NCBI GenBank assembly: GCA_018398765.1
Contig: JAHBMJ010001901.1
Span: 62,698-108,213 of the forward strand
DNA: 45,516 nt
Direction: 5' to 3'
DNA from: Chromera velia
Taxonomy: Eukaryota > Sar > Chromeraceae
Positions within the stretch are counted from its first letter, which is position 1; each line of letters begins with the position of its first letter. Below the pieces are notes generated by a model. The model worked only from the letters and a program-made list of their open reading frames with translations, had not been told where the DNA came from and did not search any database. Shown piece by piece: positions 34,999 through 45,254 of the stretch. The translations under genes were made by a program, and so were the position numbers.

Positions 34999-35326
34999 CG
35001 TATATAATTCCTCTAACAACTCCAAATACCACGGCTTCCACTCCTCTGGCACAGTACTCAAATTGACAGGAGGCAGGTCAGTTTGCTCTCTCTCTCCCTT
35101 TACGCCCTCTTTGGACGTTGACTTTCCCCCTAGGTCAGGAGGGACGGATGCACGGGCACCTCCCACCTGAGTAGAAGGCCGAGGACAGGGAGGAGACGAA
35201 GGGAAAGGGATAGGCCTGGTCTGACTGGGAGACGCCAAGACGGCATTGACTGCGGCGATGTGCGTTGAGGGCTCGGCATGAGTCAAAGTCACTTTCGGCC
35301 CCACCGTCAATTTTGAACGGGAGACG
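34679..35326 (-). repeat. Tandem duplication inside pol (34679-35000 and 35005-35326)
   Basis: Two 322-bp copies, 326 bp apart, cover the linker between protease and reverse transcriptase. The offset is not a multiple of three, so the protease frame runs into a stop at 34987 and the RT frame restarts within the repeat. The copies differ at 22 positions, all transitions, with no indels. Confidence 0.93.
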
Positions 35327-36117
35327 TTCGTGACCTCGATCACAGCTACCCCTGCACGGACAGTTGCGATCTGTGCGGGGACTGCTAGACCCGGAAGAGA
35401 ACGGGGGAAACCCTTTTGAATGAGGACATCATCTCGATCAAATGCATCAATCCGCACCTGCAGGAGACTGCAATACCATGCAGGAACCCTTATTCTCTTT
35501 AGAGCACACACCTTTATCGGCTTAACCCCGTCATCATACCATACACCGAACTCTGGCAGGTCTCCCACCTGCAACCTGTCCTTTTCAAATGCATACCTCA
35601 CCTCCGGGTGCCACCTCAAGAAATCTATGCCCAATACAATGTCATACCCCAAACCCTCAGCCACCAACACCGGGTGTTCAAACGTTTTCCCGGGATCTGA
35701 GGGATGTGCAATTTCAGATATTGTCTCCCCAACACACGGCACTGAATTATTGCCCAAAGCAACCAACCCCACACTGGGGGATTTCATCTCCACATCGGCA
35801 GCAGCAAGGTACCCCACATTAACGAAAGAAACTTGGGAACCTGAATCAAGCAATGCAGATGCAGGCTTTCCAAAAAGCAAAACACTCACCCACGGACGTG
35901 GTTTCACCTCAACAGACGCAACCTGTGCCTTGACAGCAGGGCAACGCTTCTCCTCCCTGCGAGAATGCTCGACAGACATGCACATAGGGTCCTCCTCTCT
36001 TGCACACACGGCGGGAATGAGAGGAGGCAGGTCTCTATAGACCGCATGATGGGAGGGCGGGCCTGCCTCTAAGCCCGACCTCCCCCCCCGTTTCCCGGCT
36101 TCGGAGGAAGAGGGCAC
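34987..36117 (-). pseudogene. Retrotransposon aspartic protease and linker (broken)
   Basis: Open frame of 376 codons with the retropepsin active site LLDSGSQ and, further on, the flap/hydrophobic segment YDIVLGIDFLRWHPE. It ends at a stop created by the out-of-frame 326-bp duplication. The frame is different from that of gag, so the element probably used a programmed frameshift or has an indel near the G run at 36083-36090. The protease would mature the Gag-Pol polyprotein. Confidence 0.88.
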
Positions 36118-37255
36118 TGCTTGACATGGTGGGCCTTAGACCCACAGTTCCGGCAGCTGATGTAGTTTGGATGCCCGAGAGTATTGCTCCCTGGGAGGAG
36201 GGTTTCAGAGAAGAACCCGGTTGAGGGATGGGACGGATAGAAAGGAAAGTTTGAGGGCGCTGGTTGCCCTCGGCCTCCTCCAAATCCTCCTCTGCCCCCC
36301 CCTGCCCAGCCCCCTCAACCCCAATTGAACCCACCCCGAAAGTTGCTGCCTGCCTGCCCATACTGAGTCGGGGCGGCCTGTGCGACTGGGTGAGTGCAGC
36401 AATTTGGACCTCCAGTTTGTCGAATCGGTCACTCTTCGGCTGCTCCTGCTTCTGCTTGCCCTTCAAATTTCGATTTGCGTCTGCAGCTGTGACTTGTGCC
36501 TTACCTTTCTGCTGTGAGTGCAGAAAACAAACTCGAGCGACGAGCTGGTGGTAGTCGTTGTACACAGTGGGCTCCCTGGTCAAATCCAAGGAGAGAGACG
36601 GGTACAGGGTGCCCAAGAAGGGCATGACTCAGGTTTGGTGCGGATATCCAGGTTAGGAGATTCGCATGAGTTTCTCGAATGCCTCTTTATGCGTTTTGAA
36701 GTCATCACCAGGGGTCAGTTTGAGCATAGAAAGCTCGTAGACTGCCTGGTTCTTTTCGGTCTCTGTTGGGGTCCACCGGAGCAAGAAGGCATCCTTGAGT
36801 TGTTGGAAGGTTAAGCGTTTCTTGCTCTTCTGGGCTAATCACTCCCGTGTGATAGGCTTGATGAGATGCTTCTCCACAAGCATCCACCACTCTGCGTCTG
36901 TCAGGTTTGCCTTCGAAGCCTTTGCCTCAAACATTTCCGACCACTCGACCGGACAGTCTCTGTCTGGGTCGAAATCCTTGACAATCGTGCGAATGTCAAG
37001 GTTCTTGAGTTTTGTGAGGTCAACATCGTTTGGGTTTTACTGCTGCTGTTGTTGCTGGGCTTGCTGCTGGGCTTGTTGCTGGGCTTGTTGCTGGCTTTGC
37101 TGCTGGGCTTGTTGCTGGGCTTGCTGCTGTGCCTGTTGTGCCTGCTGCTGCACCATCTGAAGGTCTGCCTGTGCCTGTGCCAGATCTGTCTGCGACTGTG
37201 CAAGCTGTTGCTGCAAGTTGGCAATTTGCTGCTACAGCTGCTGGTCGTCTGCCAT
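36035..37255 (-). pseudogene. Retrotransposon gag (broken)
   Basis: Starts at ATG 37255. Five stops lie in one frame: 37232-37234, 37037-37039, 36839-36841, 36653-36655 and 36629-36631. The N-terminal part is a Gln/Ala-rich coiled-coil-like run (QQQAQ repeats, about 37040-37200). A retrotransposon Gag core follows (DPDRDCPVEWSEMFEAKA, LRWTPTE-like). A classic zinc knuckle C-x2-C-x4-H-x4-C lies at 36114-36155 but in another frame than the upstream gag body, so an indel or frameshift separates them. Gag would form the particle and bind RNA. Confidence 0.85.
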
Positions 37256-37401
37256 CTCCTCTTCGCCTCCCTCGAAGAGCTCCTGGAACCACTGATTGAC
37301 TGCCTGGTTGGCTGGCAAGGAAGGGTTGAGGTAAGCCCTTCCCGATCGTGTGATTCCGGAGATGGCTACAACAAAAGAGAAACAGAGGCCGTGAAAAAGA
37401 A

Positions 37402-37417
37402 CGTACTCTGCTTACCA
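37402..37417 (-). other. Primer-binding site of the retrotransposon
   Basis: On the - strand, four bases inside the 5' LTR, the sequence TGGTAAGCAGAGTACG begins with the TGG complementary to a tRNA CCA end and resembles initiator-Met PBS sequences (TGGTA.CAGAG). The tRNA identity is an inference. Confidence 0.6.
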
Positions 37418-37421
37418 CTTT

Positions 37422-37844
37422 TGTTGGTATGGCTAGCGTGACGGCAACATGACGACTATGAACTTATGTGTAAAGTCTGTGCATCACTGGTTCGGTTCCT
37501 TCTTCCACTTTTTTTCGTCTTCGGACATTGTATCACAAGACTGTCATACATCTTGCTGTCTATCTTCCAATCTCATTTATTTGCATTTAATTTGCATCTT
37601 CTGTATTTCATCTGTCCAATACAGAAACGGAATCTGTATCGTCATTTCTGTATAATTTCTTTTCATTTATTGCAATACAGTTTGTTTGTTTACTTCCGTG
37701 CAACGCATTCAAGTATTGTTTGGAAAGTGTTGCATGGCTTACGTACGCGGCGTGCATCAATCACTCCGGTCCTCCGGGACCGCACTTCTCGCGTCCCCTC
37801 AGCCCAGAGCGTCACCCCGGCCCGCTCGCCTCTGAGGCCTAACA
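37422..37844 (-). repeat. 5' LTR (right copy)
   Basis: 423 bp, the partner of 30762-31184. It is adjacent to the primer-binding site, which fixes it as the 5' LTR for the - strand element. It should contain the promoter and polyadenylation site; neither can be pinned by eye. Confidence 0.95.
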
Positions 37845-38862
37845 ATAACTGGTACAAAGTTACGACTTTTCCAGTAACCAATTTTTGAGCCGAACCCGAG
37901 GGTGGGGTCTGATACCTCAGCTTAAGCTGGGGAACGCCCCGCCCTGCTAGCTCTGGCGACAGATAGACATAGCGGGAAGGCCCTAGGGCGGAACATATCA
38001 ATCAATCAATCAAACCCCCAACAGTAACTCTTAAATGATATATGTAGCTTTCAGTATCTTGGTCAGTATAAGCAAAAGGAAGGGATTCCCCTTCCCATCT
38101 TTTCTCGGCCCTTGAAGTAGTAGTAAGTAGTAGCCTCCAAAACTCTGTGCTAGGCTCTCTAATAGAATCTCTATTAAAATTTGAAAATAATAATTAATAA
38201 TGTAATCTCATAACATCGATCATATACTTTAAAAAGATCGACTCTAAAAAGAGAGATTGACAGACTCTGTCTATAAAGATACTCCTTTTTTTCTATTCTT
38301 TTTTTCCCCCTAGTTTTCACTAAAAGTTTTTCTGTTCCACTACGCCTATGAAGTGAGTTGTTCAACTGTGGTTGCATAACAGCTTCATGAACGCTCCACT
38401 CGCGGCTCGAGAGTTTATCTTGCAAAGTGGGTGACCACATTGGCTACGTGATCTTACGTGATCTAGTGCCTGATCGCCTGGACGCCGTGGACAGGAGGCT
38501 GGCTATGAGGCCGGGCCTTTGCCACTGCTCAGTGTGCCGCTCTGTATGGAGTCACTGACAAGGGACTCGAAGACTCCGCCTCTCTGTTCTTTCCCAATCG
38601 AGACTTGAGCCCTTCAGGTGTGAAATTCAGAGCGAGAAGGCGAAATAGTCGAAAATTGCGGAACGACAGCAAACCAGGGAAGACAGACTGAGGGGATGAA
38701 AGGGACGACCAGGGAGAACGAGGCAGAAAGAATGCCAAAGGGCAAAGCAAAAGCAAAACGACGGCGGAAGAGAAGAGTCTGTCTGGAAGGAACCCGGGGA
38801 GGGAGGGAGGGAGGGACGGAGGGAGGGAACACAGAAGAAAGAACACATCCATCTTTCCTTCT
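37845..38862. other. Region between retrotransposon and CWC22, with a possible SINE-like tail
   Basis: 37845-38005 is GC-richer than its surroundings and ends in ATATCAATCAATCAATCAA, as SINE/LINE tails often do. 38010-38460 is AT-rich. 38500-38862 is the 3' flank of CWC22 with purine-rich DNA (GGGAGGGAGGGAGGGACGG). No gene is supported; the open frames here are reverse-strand reflections of low-complexity DNA. Confidence 0.45.
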
Positions 38863-41800
38863 TCAGTCTCTTTCCTTGTCTTGTTCTCTCTCTTTGCCCC
38901 GCCTGTCATCTCTGTCTCTGTCCCTTCTGTCATCTCTGTCTCTGTCTCGATCCCTTCTTTCATCCCTGGATCTTCTTCCGTCATCCCTCTGTCCATCTCT
39001 CTCCCTCCTGTCACTTCTTTCTCTGTCTCTGTCCCTTCGGTCTTCCCGGTCTCTCTCTCTTTCCCTGTCTCTGCCTCTTCGATCGTCTCTGTTCTCGCGA
39101 TCGCGGCTTCTGTACCTCCCTCTCTCGCGGTCCTCTCTGCTCCCCCTCTCTCGCTCGTCTCTGCCTCCTCCTCTGTCGCGGTCAATTCCGTTTCTCTCAC
39201 GCCCTCTCCTCTCCTGGCTCCCCTCAGTCCGGCGGGATCCATTCAAATAGTCCCCCCTGCTTCCTCTTCCTCTCTCACGTCTCTCCCCCTCGTCATCTGC
39301 GACCTGACCCGCGTCTTCTTCTGGATCGTCTCGCCTCTTCTTTCTCTCTCGCTCTTTCTCTCCTCGGTCACCGTTCTGTTCTGTTCTGCGGCTGTCGCGA
39401 TGATCTTCTTCAGGGTGGCGGCCTTCCTCTCTGTCCCCCTCTCTTCCCCTCTTCTTGTCAGCCCGAGAGGGCGGAGAGATAGAGGGGTCTCTTCGATCCT
39501 CCTCTCCCCTCTTTCTCTTCTGTCTCTCTCTGTCTCCGTTTCGGTACTCATCTCCACGCTCTTCCACCTCTTCCTCTTTCACACGCACAGATGAAGATCC
39601 GTTTCTGCTCTCGTTACTCCTGTCTTTCTCTTTTCCCTCTCTGTCTCTCTTCCGCCCCTGATCCCTCCCCCCCTTCCCCTTCCCCTTTCTGTTTCCCCTC
39701 CTCCCTCCTCTCGAGGAGCGAGAGGAAGAAGAGTCAGAGCTCCCACCGCTGCTGCTACCAGAGTCGGAAGACCCGGAGGAGGACCCAGACGAAGAGGAGG
39801 AAGAGTCGCTGCCAGAGGACGAGGAGGAACCAGAAGAGGAACTCGAATCTGAGTCGCTGTCAGAGTCAGAAGAGGAAGACGAGGAAGAAGACGCTTCCTG
39901 GGCTTTCTGCAAGGACAAAGAAAGAAGAGGAAAAGAGGTCGGTCATGCAGATATCAATGTAACCTGAAGAAACGCTGTATGGAAAAGGTAGTACCACTGT
40001 ACCCGCTAGCTGATGGGGGTCCTCCATTGAGATGCCGGAAGCATCAGAAATTTTTTGGGGGGTGTTACAAGGAACTGCTGGCAGCAGGAGGGCGGGCAGA
40101 ACGGAGTGAGTGAAAAAAAAGGAGTCACGCATTCGCCACCCTGTCCTCTCTTCTCGTGGCTGTCTGTCTACCTGCCTCCTACATGCGTACCTTAAATTCC
40201 AGTGCTGCCTGCTGTTTCATCTGCTCTGTCTGCATTTGGAGAACCAGTCGGAGTCTGTCGGTGAGGCCCCCTAGACCGATGGAGGTAAAGAAGTTGATTG
40301 CAAACCGAATGTTCTTCGGGTGATCAGTCGGGAAAAGACCGATCAAGAAGGGCTGCAGCGGCTCTTCCTGCACACACACAAATAGTACAGAGACCCAGAC
40401 AGACTGTATGTTTCTTCTTCTGCTTTCTTTTCTTCATTTTCCTTCAGACAGACAGACAGACAGACAGACAGACTATCTCAGGGAGACAGACAGACGGACA
40501 GGCAGGCAGACAGACAAGAGCAAGATGGATGGATGTGGAAGAGCACAGCTGAGCGGGAAGACCGAACAGACGAAGGAGAGCAACGAGTCGTAGAGATGCG
40601 ACATTAGGAAGGTCGCAAAAAAAAAAAAAGAAACATTAATACAACAACGCAGCACAGACCACCAGAGCAGGGAGGGATTCCAAGGAGACGTCATAACAGA
40701 GGAGTGGCGAAGGTGAGATGAAAATCTTCTCGTTTGCCTTTTGTTCCTCCCCTGCTTCCCTTTCTTTTTTTCTGACCTGAAGTCTGGCGTTCAGTTTTTT
40801 GATACCCATATTTTCACTCAGATCCTGGAAGAGGACCTTGATGAAGATACGAGAGCTGCTGTTGGTCATCTGCTCTGTCAGCTGAATGAACTCAAGGCAG
40901 CTCCAAGGGATCGCGTCTGCATCCATCAATGCAAGTAAGGGATCGAGAGAGAAAAAGAGGAGAATGGAAAGCCATCTACGGAGCATCAAGAGGCATTCTT
41001 AGTGTCACGTCTCAGGCGAAAAACTCAAAGGACGGTCAGGAAAGAATGCCAAATTGGAGGAAGGGAAGTCTCTATGGATGTTTCGGAACTCGGCTACCGG
41101 TTTCGGAAACTCCCATACGTGGACGGAAGAAAAAGTCATTCTGCCCTGCTCTCTTTCTTTGTGCTGTCCTTCCTACCGACCTGTGTACATAAGATGAGAG
41201 AAGAATTTGGCGGTGTTCCTCAGTTTGCTCGTCTCCAGTCTGTGCACCGTGGCGTACTGGTCCCTCATGCACTTCACGAATAGCTCGGCATACTTCTGTT
41301 GCACCTTGCAGAGCCTCTCCGCCTGCGTGGGGGATTGGGGGGGGAGAAGGCAGACAGACAGACAGTCTGTTTCTTCTTCTTCTTCCTTCTTTACAGACTG
41401 TGGTTTCTTTCACTCCTTTTCTTCATGTACACAACAGAAAGAAAGACAGACACACGCACATACATACACACAGAGTTATCCACGCCGCAGAAGAAGAGCC
41501 CAAAGCGAAACGGCTTGTAGCTGCAGAGAAAGAAGCACCGCTTTCATCGTTTGGAGAGAACAGGCAGATAGACATGAAGAAACGAGAAAAAGGATCAACC
41601 GAAAAAAGAAGGTTTCTAAGCTCTCCACCCACTATGTTGTCTGCCAGTCGAGAGTCACTCTTTTTCTCTCAAACTTTGCTGGCCGTAGGAGCCCTTCAGA
41701 CAGACTGACTGACTGACCATCAGAGGAAAGTAAGTCTGGAAGGTGCGCTCCTGCAAACGGCAACAAAGGAAGGAAGACAGCCCGTAAAAAAAGTGACAGT

Positions 41801-44800
41801 AAAATACGAGACGAAAGCTGGAGAGGAAAGGGAATCAAAGCCAGAGCTTGGAACCTACCTTCTTTCTACCACACGCACAGAGAGACAGTCTCCCCTCCGG
41901 TTGATGCGTCCAGCTTCATCGTGCTGTGTTGTCTCCTCTTCTTTCTTTGATTTCAATGGAGGCTGAGAAAATAAGACGAAAAACATCCCAAAGAAGACGT
42001 CGGCTGGCAATGTCGACACAAAAGAATCTCGTGACACAACCTGCGTTTCGATTTTCCGTGGAAAGCATTCTTTCCTTTCTTTTGAATGGCCTCCGCGCTC
42101 ATTTCTTTCTTTTGCTTTTACGTTCCTGGCTTGTTTCTTTCAGTCCTTCCACACCTCTCTCGATCAGTGCGTGACGCACGCCAGACTCAGACTACTATTC
42201 GAAAGACCCACCATGGCGCACGCATCGATCAGAAGGGTGCAGATTTCGATCTCTTGGCCGTCCTGCAGAAAGAAAGGCATCATGACAGGGGAGAGGAAAA
42301 AAAGTGAAAACGTACACTACGAAAGAAATGCAAGAGGCAAAAGAATAGAAGTTCATCAATCCGGTCACACACAGGAGGCAAAAGGAATCCTCAGAACTCT
42401 TCATTCCTGTGTGACTGACTGACTGACTGACTGACTGACTGACTGACCTTGACATTCAACTTCATCAGCTTCGTAAGCGCTTCTTCGAACTGGGCAGAGG
42501 ACTGGAAGACGAGGTAGACGGTTCGCCTGACAGACAGAAGACGACCAAGCACGCAGACACAGACACCATGAGAAAGAGAGATCGACACAGATGCACAGAG
42601 AAAAAGGGACCGGAGCAGAGAAGAAGAGGAGAAAAGGGGGTCAAGTGAGCACTGCTGCCGTCAAATTTGTGTCATGGAACAACGGGTCCGGTTCCTGCTT
42701 TCTGCAGGCCTCCTGTTCTCTGTTTGTCTGTCCATCAACCCCTCTCTTCATTTCCCGGGCACACTCCACCTGTCTCTGTCTCTTGTCTCTTTCTCTCTCT
42801 GACGTCTCCCCTTTCCCTTCTACAAGAGAAGGCAAGCGATTCAACAGGAATACAATCAGACTCTGCTTCGCTTCTGAGACAAGCAGAAAGGCAGGAAGGG
42901 AGGTGACTGACTTGAGGTTGACCAGATCCTGTTCCGTCTCGTCTCTAATCTTCTGCTGCTCCAACTGTTCCTGCCGCTTTTGTTCCTCAAAGTCGGAATC
43001 CTCAGAGTCGCTGCTGGAAGAACTCCCTCCACTGCTTGAATCTGCAGGCAGATCGAGAGGGAGACGAGAGAGACATGCAGACAGACAAAACCGATTCTCA
43101 TCAGCAATTGCATCGAGGGGTACAAACACGCCAAGCATGCATGAACGGCGTGCGTGCAAACACCGGTGTTCTCAGAGGGAAGCAGGAGGAGAGAGAGAGA
43201 CAAAAGGACAGACGGACGCACCGAGAGACCGACAAACACACAGGCAAATAGACATGCATGCTTTGTGTTTCTTTCTTTTCCTTCCTTCTCTTTTTGTACA
43301 TATCAGACAGGAAGAGACACACACAGGCAGGTACGAAGCCAAACAGACAAATGGATCGACCGACCGGAGGATTCTCCGAGAAGTTCCTTCGACAATTCCG
43401 ACCACTTCTGTTCCTCGGCCGCGTATTGCTGCAGAGAACAGAGACGACACATTTTTGATATACAAACACAGGCAGACTAAAAAGCAGATGGATCCACAGT
43501 TGATGTCCATCCTCAACAGGATTTGCTAAGCAAGAAATGGAGAGAGAGAAAGAGAGGAGACTGCACAAAAGTACGCTCTAATGACGACAAAGACAGTGGC
43601 CACTTCAACTGACGGACTGACCGCTGGCGACACTTCCTTGAAGATGTTGAGCATCGCCTGAGAGTCCAGCGTGTCCTCCACGAGGTCCAGCTCGTGGGTG
43701 ATCCTGTCGTCTTCCTCCACCAAGTCCAGCTCTTCCAGAACCTGCATGTGCGCATGTTGGCGTGGGGCGGGCATGTTCACTTGCTCCGTCGGCAAAAAAG
43801 GGAAAAGAAGATTCATTCAGAATACAGAGAGAGAAATCCTGTGGTACTACAGCGCCCCAGCACACGCGCACAAAAAAATCCGACCAAGGAACGAGGGAAA
43901 GTGAATCACACTCTACTCGCTTAAATCCCTTCCTCCCTGAAGCCACCGAGCGCACCCACTCCCCCAAACAGACCACTGACCCCAGGGAAGTCAACAAACG
44001 GTGTGGGCTTTCCCTCGACCTTGGTCCGATAGTTTTTGAAGTACTCCTCGATGACGTACTGCGTTCTCTGGTTCACCTCGCCCTCCTGCAGGATCGAACG
44101 GAGACGGTCCGAGATCGCCCGCAACCCCTCCCCACAGACCTCATTCAGGACCTGTCCGCATTCCTGGACGAACTGCACAGCCACCTCCACGGAATCCTCT
44201 GTCGGCTTGTCCAGCAGGAGGGTGGCCACCTGCAGGGCCAAGATCTCACTGACGATGCGCTGATTCACCTGCACACACACACTCACAGACACACACGCAG
44301 AGGAGAGGAGAGAAGAGAGGGAAAGGGAAGAAAGTGGGAGGATATGCAAAAGTGGTGAAGGAGCTTGAGTCGCAGACCCGCCCGGAGGGGTGGAGACAAA
44401 GGAAGAGGGATTGATTGACGGAAGAAGTGCCCCCATGAAGGACGAGCAAGAAGAGTCGAAGAAGTCGCTAACACAATACAAGAACGGGAGCGATGCGAAC
44501 AAACAAACACAAAAGGATTCAAGTGAAGATTCCACCCTACGAACCGAACCAACGAACCATGTGTGCAATGAATTTGCATGCCGCCACGCTGGTGATTTTG
44601 TCGTTCTTCTTGTAGGCCCTTCTGAACTGCAGCACCAGCCTGTGCAAGAGGAGCTGCCCGATCTCAGGCAACTTCGAGTTCACCACAGAGAGGAGACCAG
44701 CGTAGATGTGGGTAAAGCCTGGAGACGCCAGTTGCGCTCTTAACAGAGCCCTGCACGCACGGACACATGCATTCATTATCATGTGGGGACGAGAATAATA

Positions 44801-44876
44801 GAGTTCGGAAAGAAATCTGGCGCAGCATGGAGGCGAGGAAGAGTTATTTTACAGGTATTCATAGAGGAGCACACGC

Positions 44877-44927
<51 letters not shown>

Positions 44928-45254
44928 GGGAGAGAGAACGACAAAAATAGAGAAGAGGAAGGTCGCTAACAGCAGTGGAAGCTCTCCAAAGAAAGAAAGA
45001 CACAAATTCAAATTGAAAGAAACGGCAGACGAAACAAAATCTACTCTGGTCGGCAAGACCCTGAGAGGGCGGAAAGAAGAGGAGCGATTGATCAAAGAGA
45101 AGCCGAAAGGAAAAGCCAATGGAGGCAGCTGCAGCAAACTGCCGCGTTCGCATACATACACTCCCCTCCCCTCCCCTCCCCTCCCCCCCTTTTCCATTCT
45201 CACACACCTCGTGAAAATTCCCCTGCCCCGCACGAGATTCTCTCGGAAGAGGTC
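38863..45254 (-). CDS. CWC22: Pre-mRNA-splicing factor CWC22, 5' end outside window
   Basis: Thirteen exons on the - strand: 45208-45254, 44558-44750, 44020-44268, 43622-43741, 43365-43428, 42912-43041, 42448-42526, 42196-42262, 41985-42040, 41181-41322, 40777-40916, 40191-40367, 38863-39906. They give 835 residues with consistent phases. CWC22 binds eIF4A3 and brings the exon-junction complex to the spliceosome. The MIF4G domain is clear ([48 protein letters not shown]), followed by [16 protein letters not shown], an acidic linker, and the MA3 domain ([69 protein letters not shown]). A long C-terminal tail of Ser/Asp then Arg/Asp/Glu-rich RS/RD repeats ends at TGA 38863. Exon 41985-42040 is placed by phase and weak similarity only. 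At least one N-terminal exon is missing. Confidence 0.93.
40447..40515. repeat. (CAGA)n microsatellite in CWC22 intron
   Basis: CAGACAGACAGACAGA tetranucleotide repeats with interruptions, in the intron between 40367 and 40777. Confidence 0.9.
42412..42447. repeat. (GACT)n microsatellite containing a splice donor
   Basis: Nine GACT repeats; read on the - strand they are GTCAGTCAGTCAGT, beginning exactly at the donor of the exon 42448-42526. Every repeat is a copy of the GTCAGT donor hexamer common in this window. Confidence 0.9.
44872..44926. repeat. (CA)n microsatellite in CWC22 intron
   Basis: ACACAC run, in the intron between 44750 and 45208. Confidence 0.95.

Larger units (their letters stand above)
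30762..37844 (-). mobile_element. Ty3/gypsy LTR retrotransposon, full-length, inactive
   Basis: About 7.1 kb, transcribed on the - strand, bounded by two 423-bp LTRs with TGTT...AACA ends. Flanks are GTAAC (30757-30761) and ATAAC (37845-37849), a 5-bp target-site duplication matching at 4 of 5. Internal order on the - strand is primer-binding site, gag with zinc knuckle, aspartic protease, reverse transcriptase, RNase H, integrase, polypurine tract. RT before integrase defines Ty3/gypsy. Eleven in-frame stop codons, a frame change near the zinc knuckle and an out-of-frame tandem duplication make it non-functional. LTR differences are all transitions. Confidence 0.93.

Noticed and set aside
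32081-37234. Eleven in-frame stops of the retrotransposon as proof of C-to-T mutation
   Set aside because: Every stop codon can arise from CAA, CAG or CGA by one C-to-T change, so compatibility proves nothing. Only the stops inside Gln-rich gag are suggestive. The LTR and duplication comparisons carry the argument instead.
31628-37255. UGA reassigned as a sense codon
   Set aside because: UGA interrupts only the dead element. USP39, CWC22 and the JmjC gene all end in UGA and use none internally.
38696-39594. + strand Ser/Leu/Pro-rich open frames
   Set aside because: Reverse complement of the Arg/Asp/Glu tail of CWC22.
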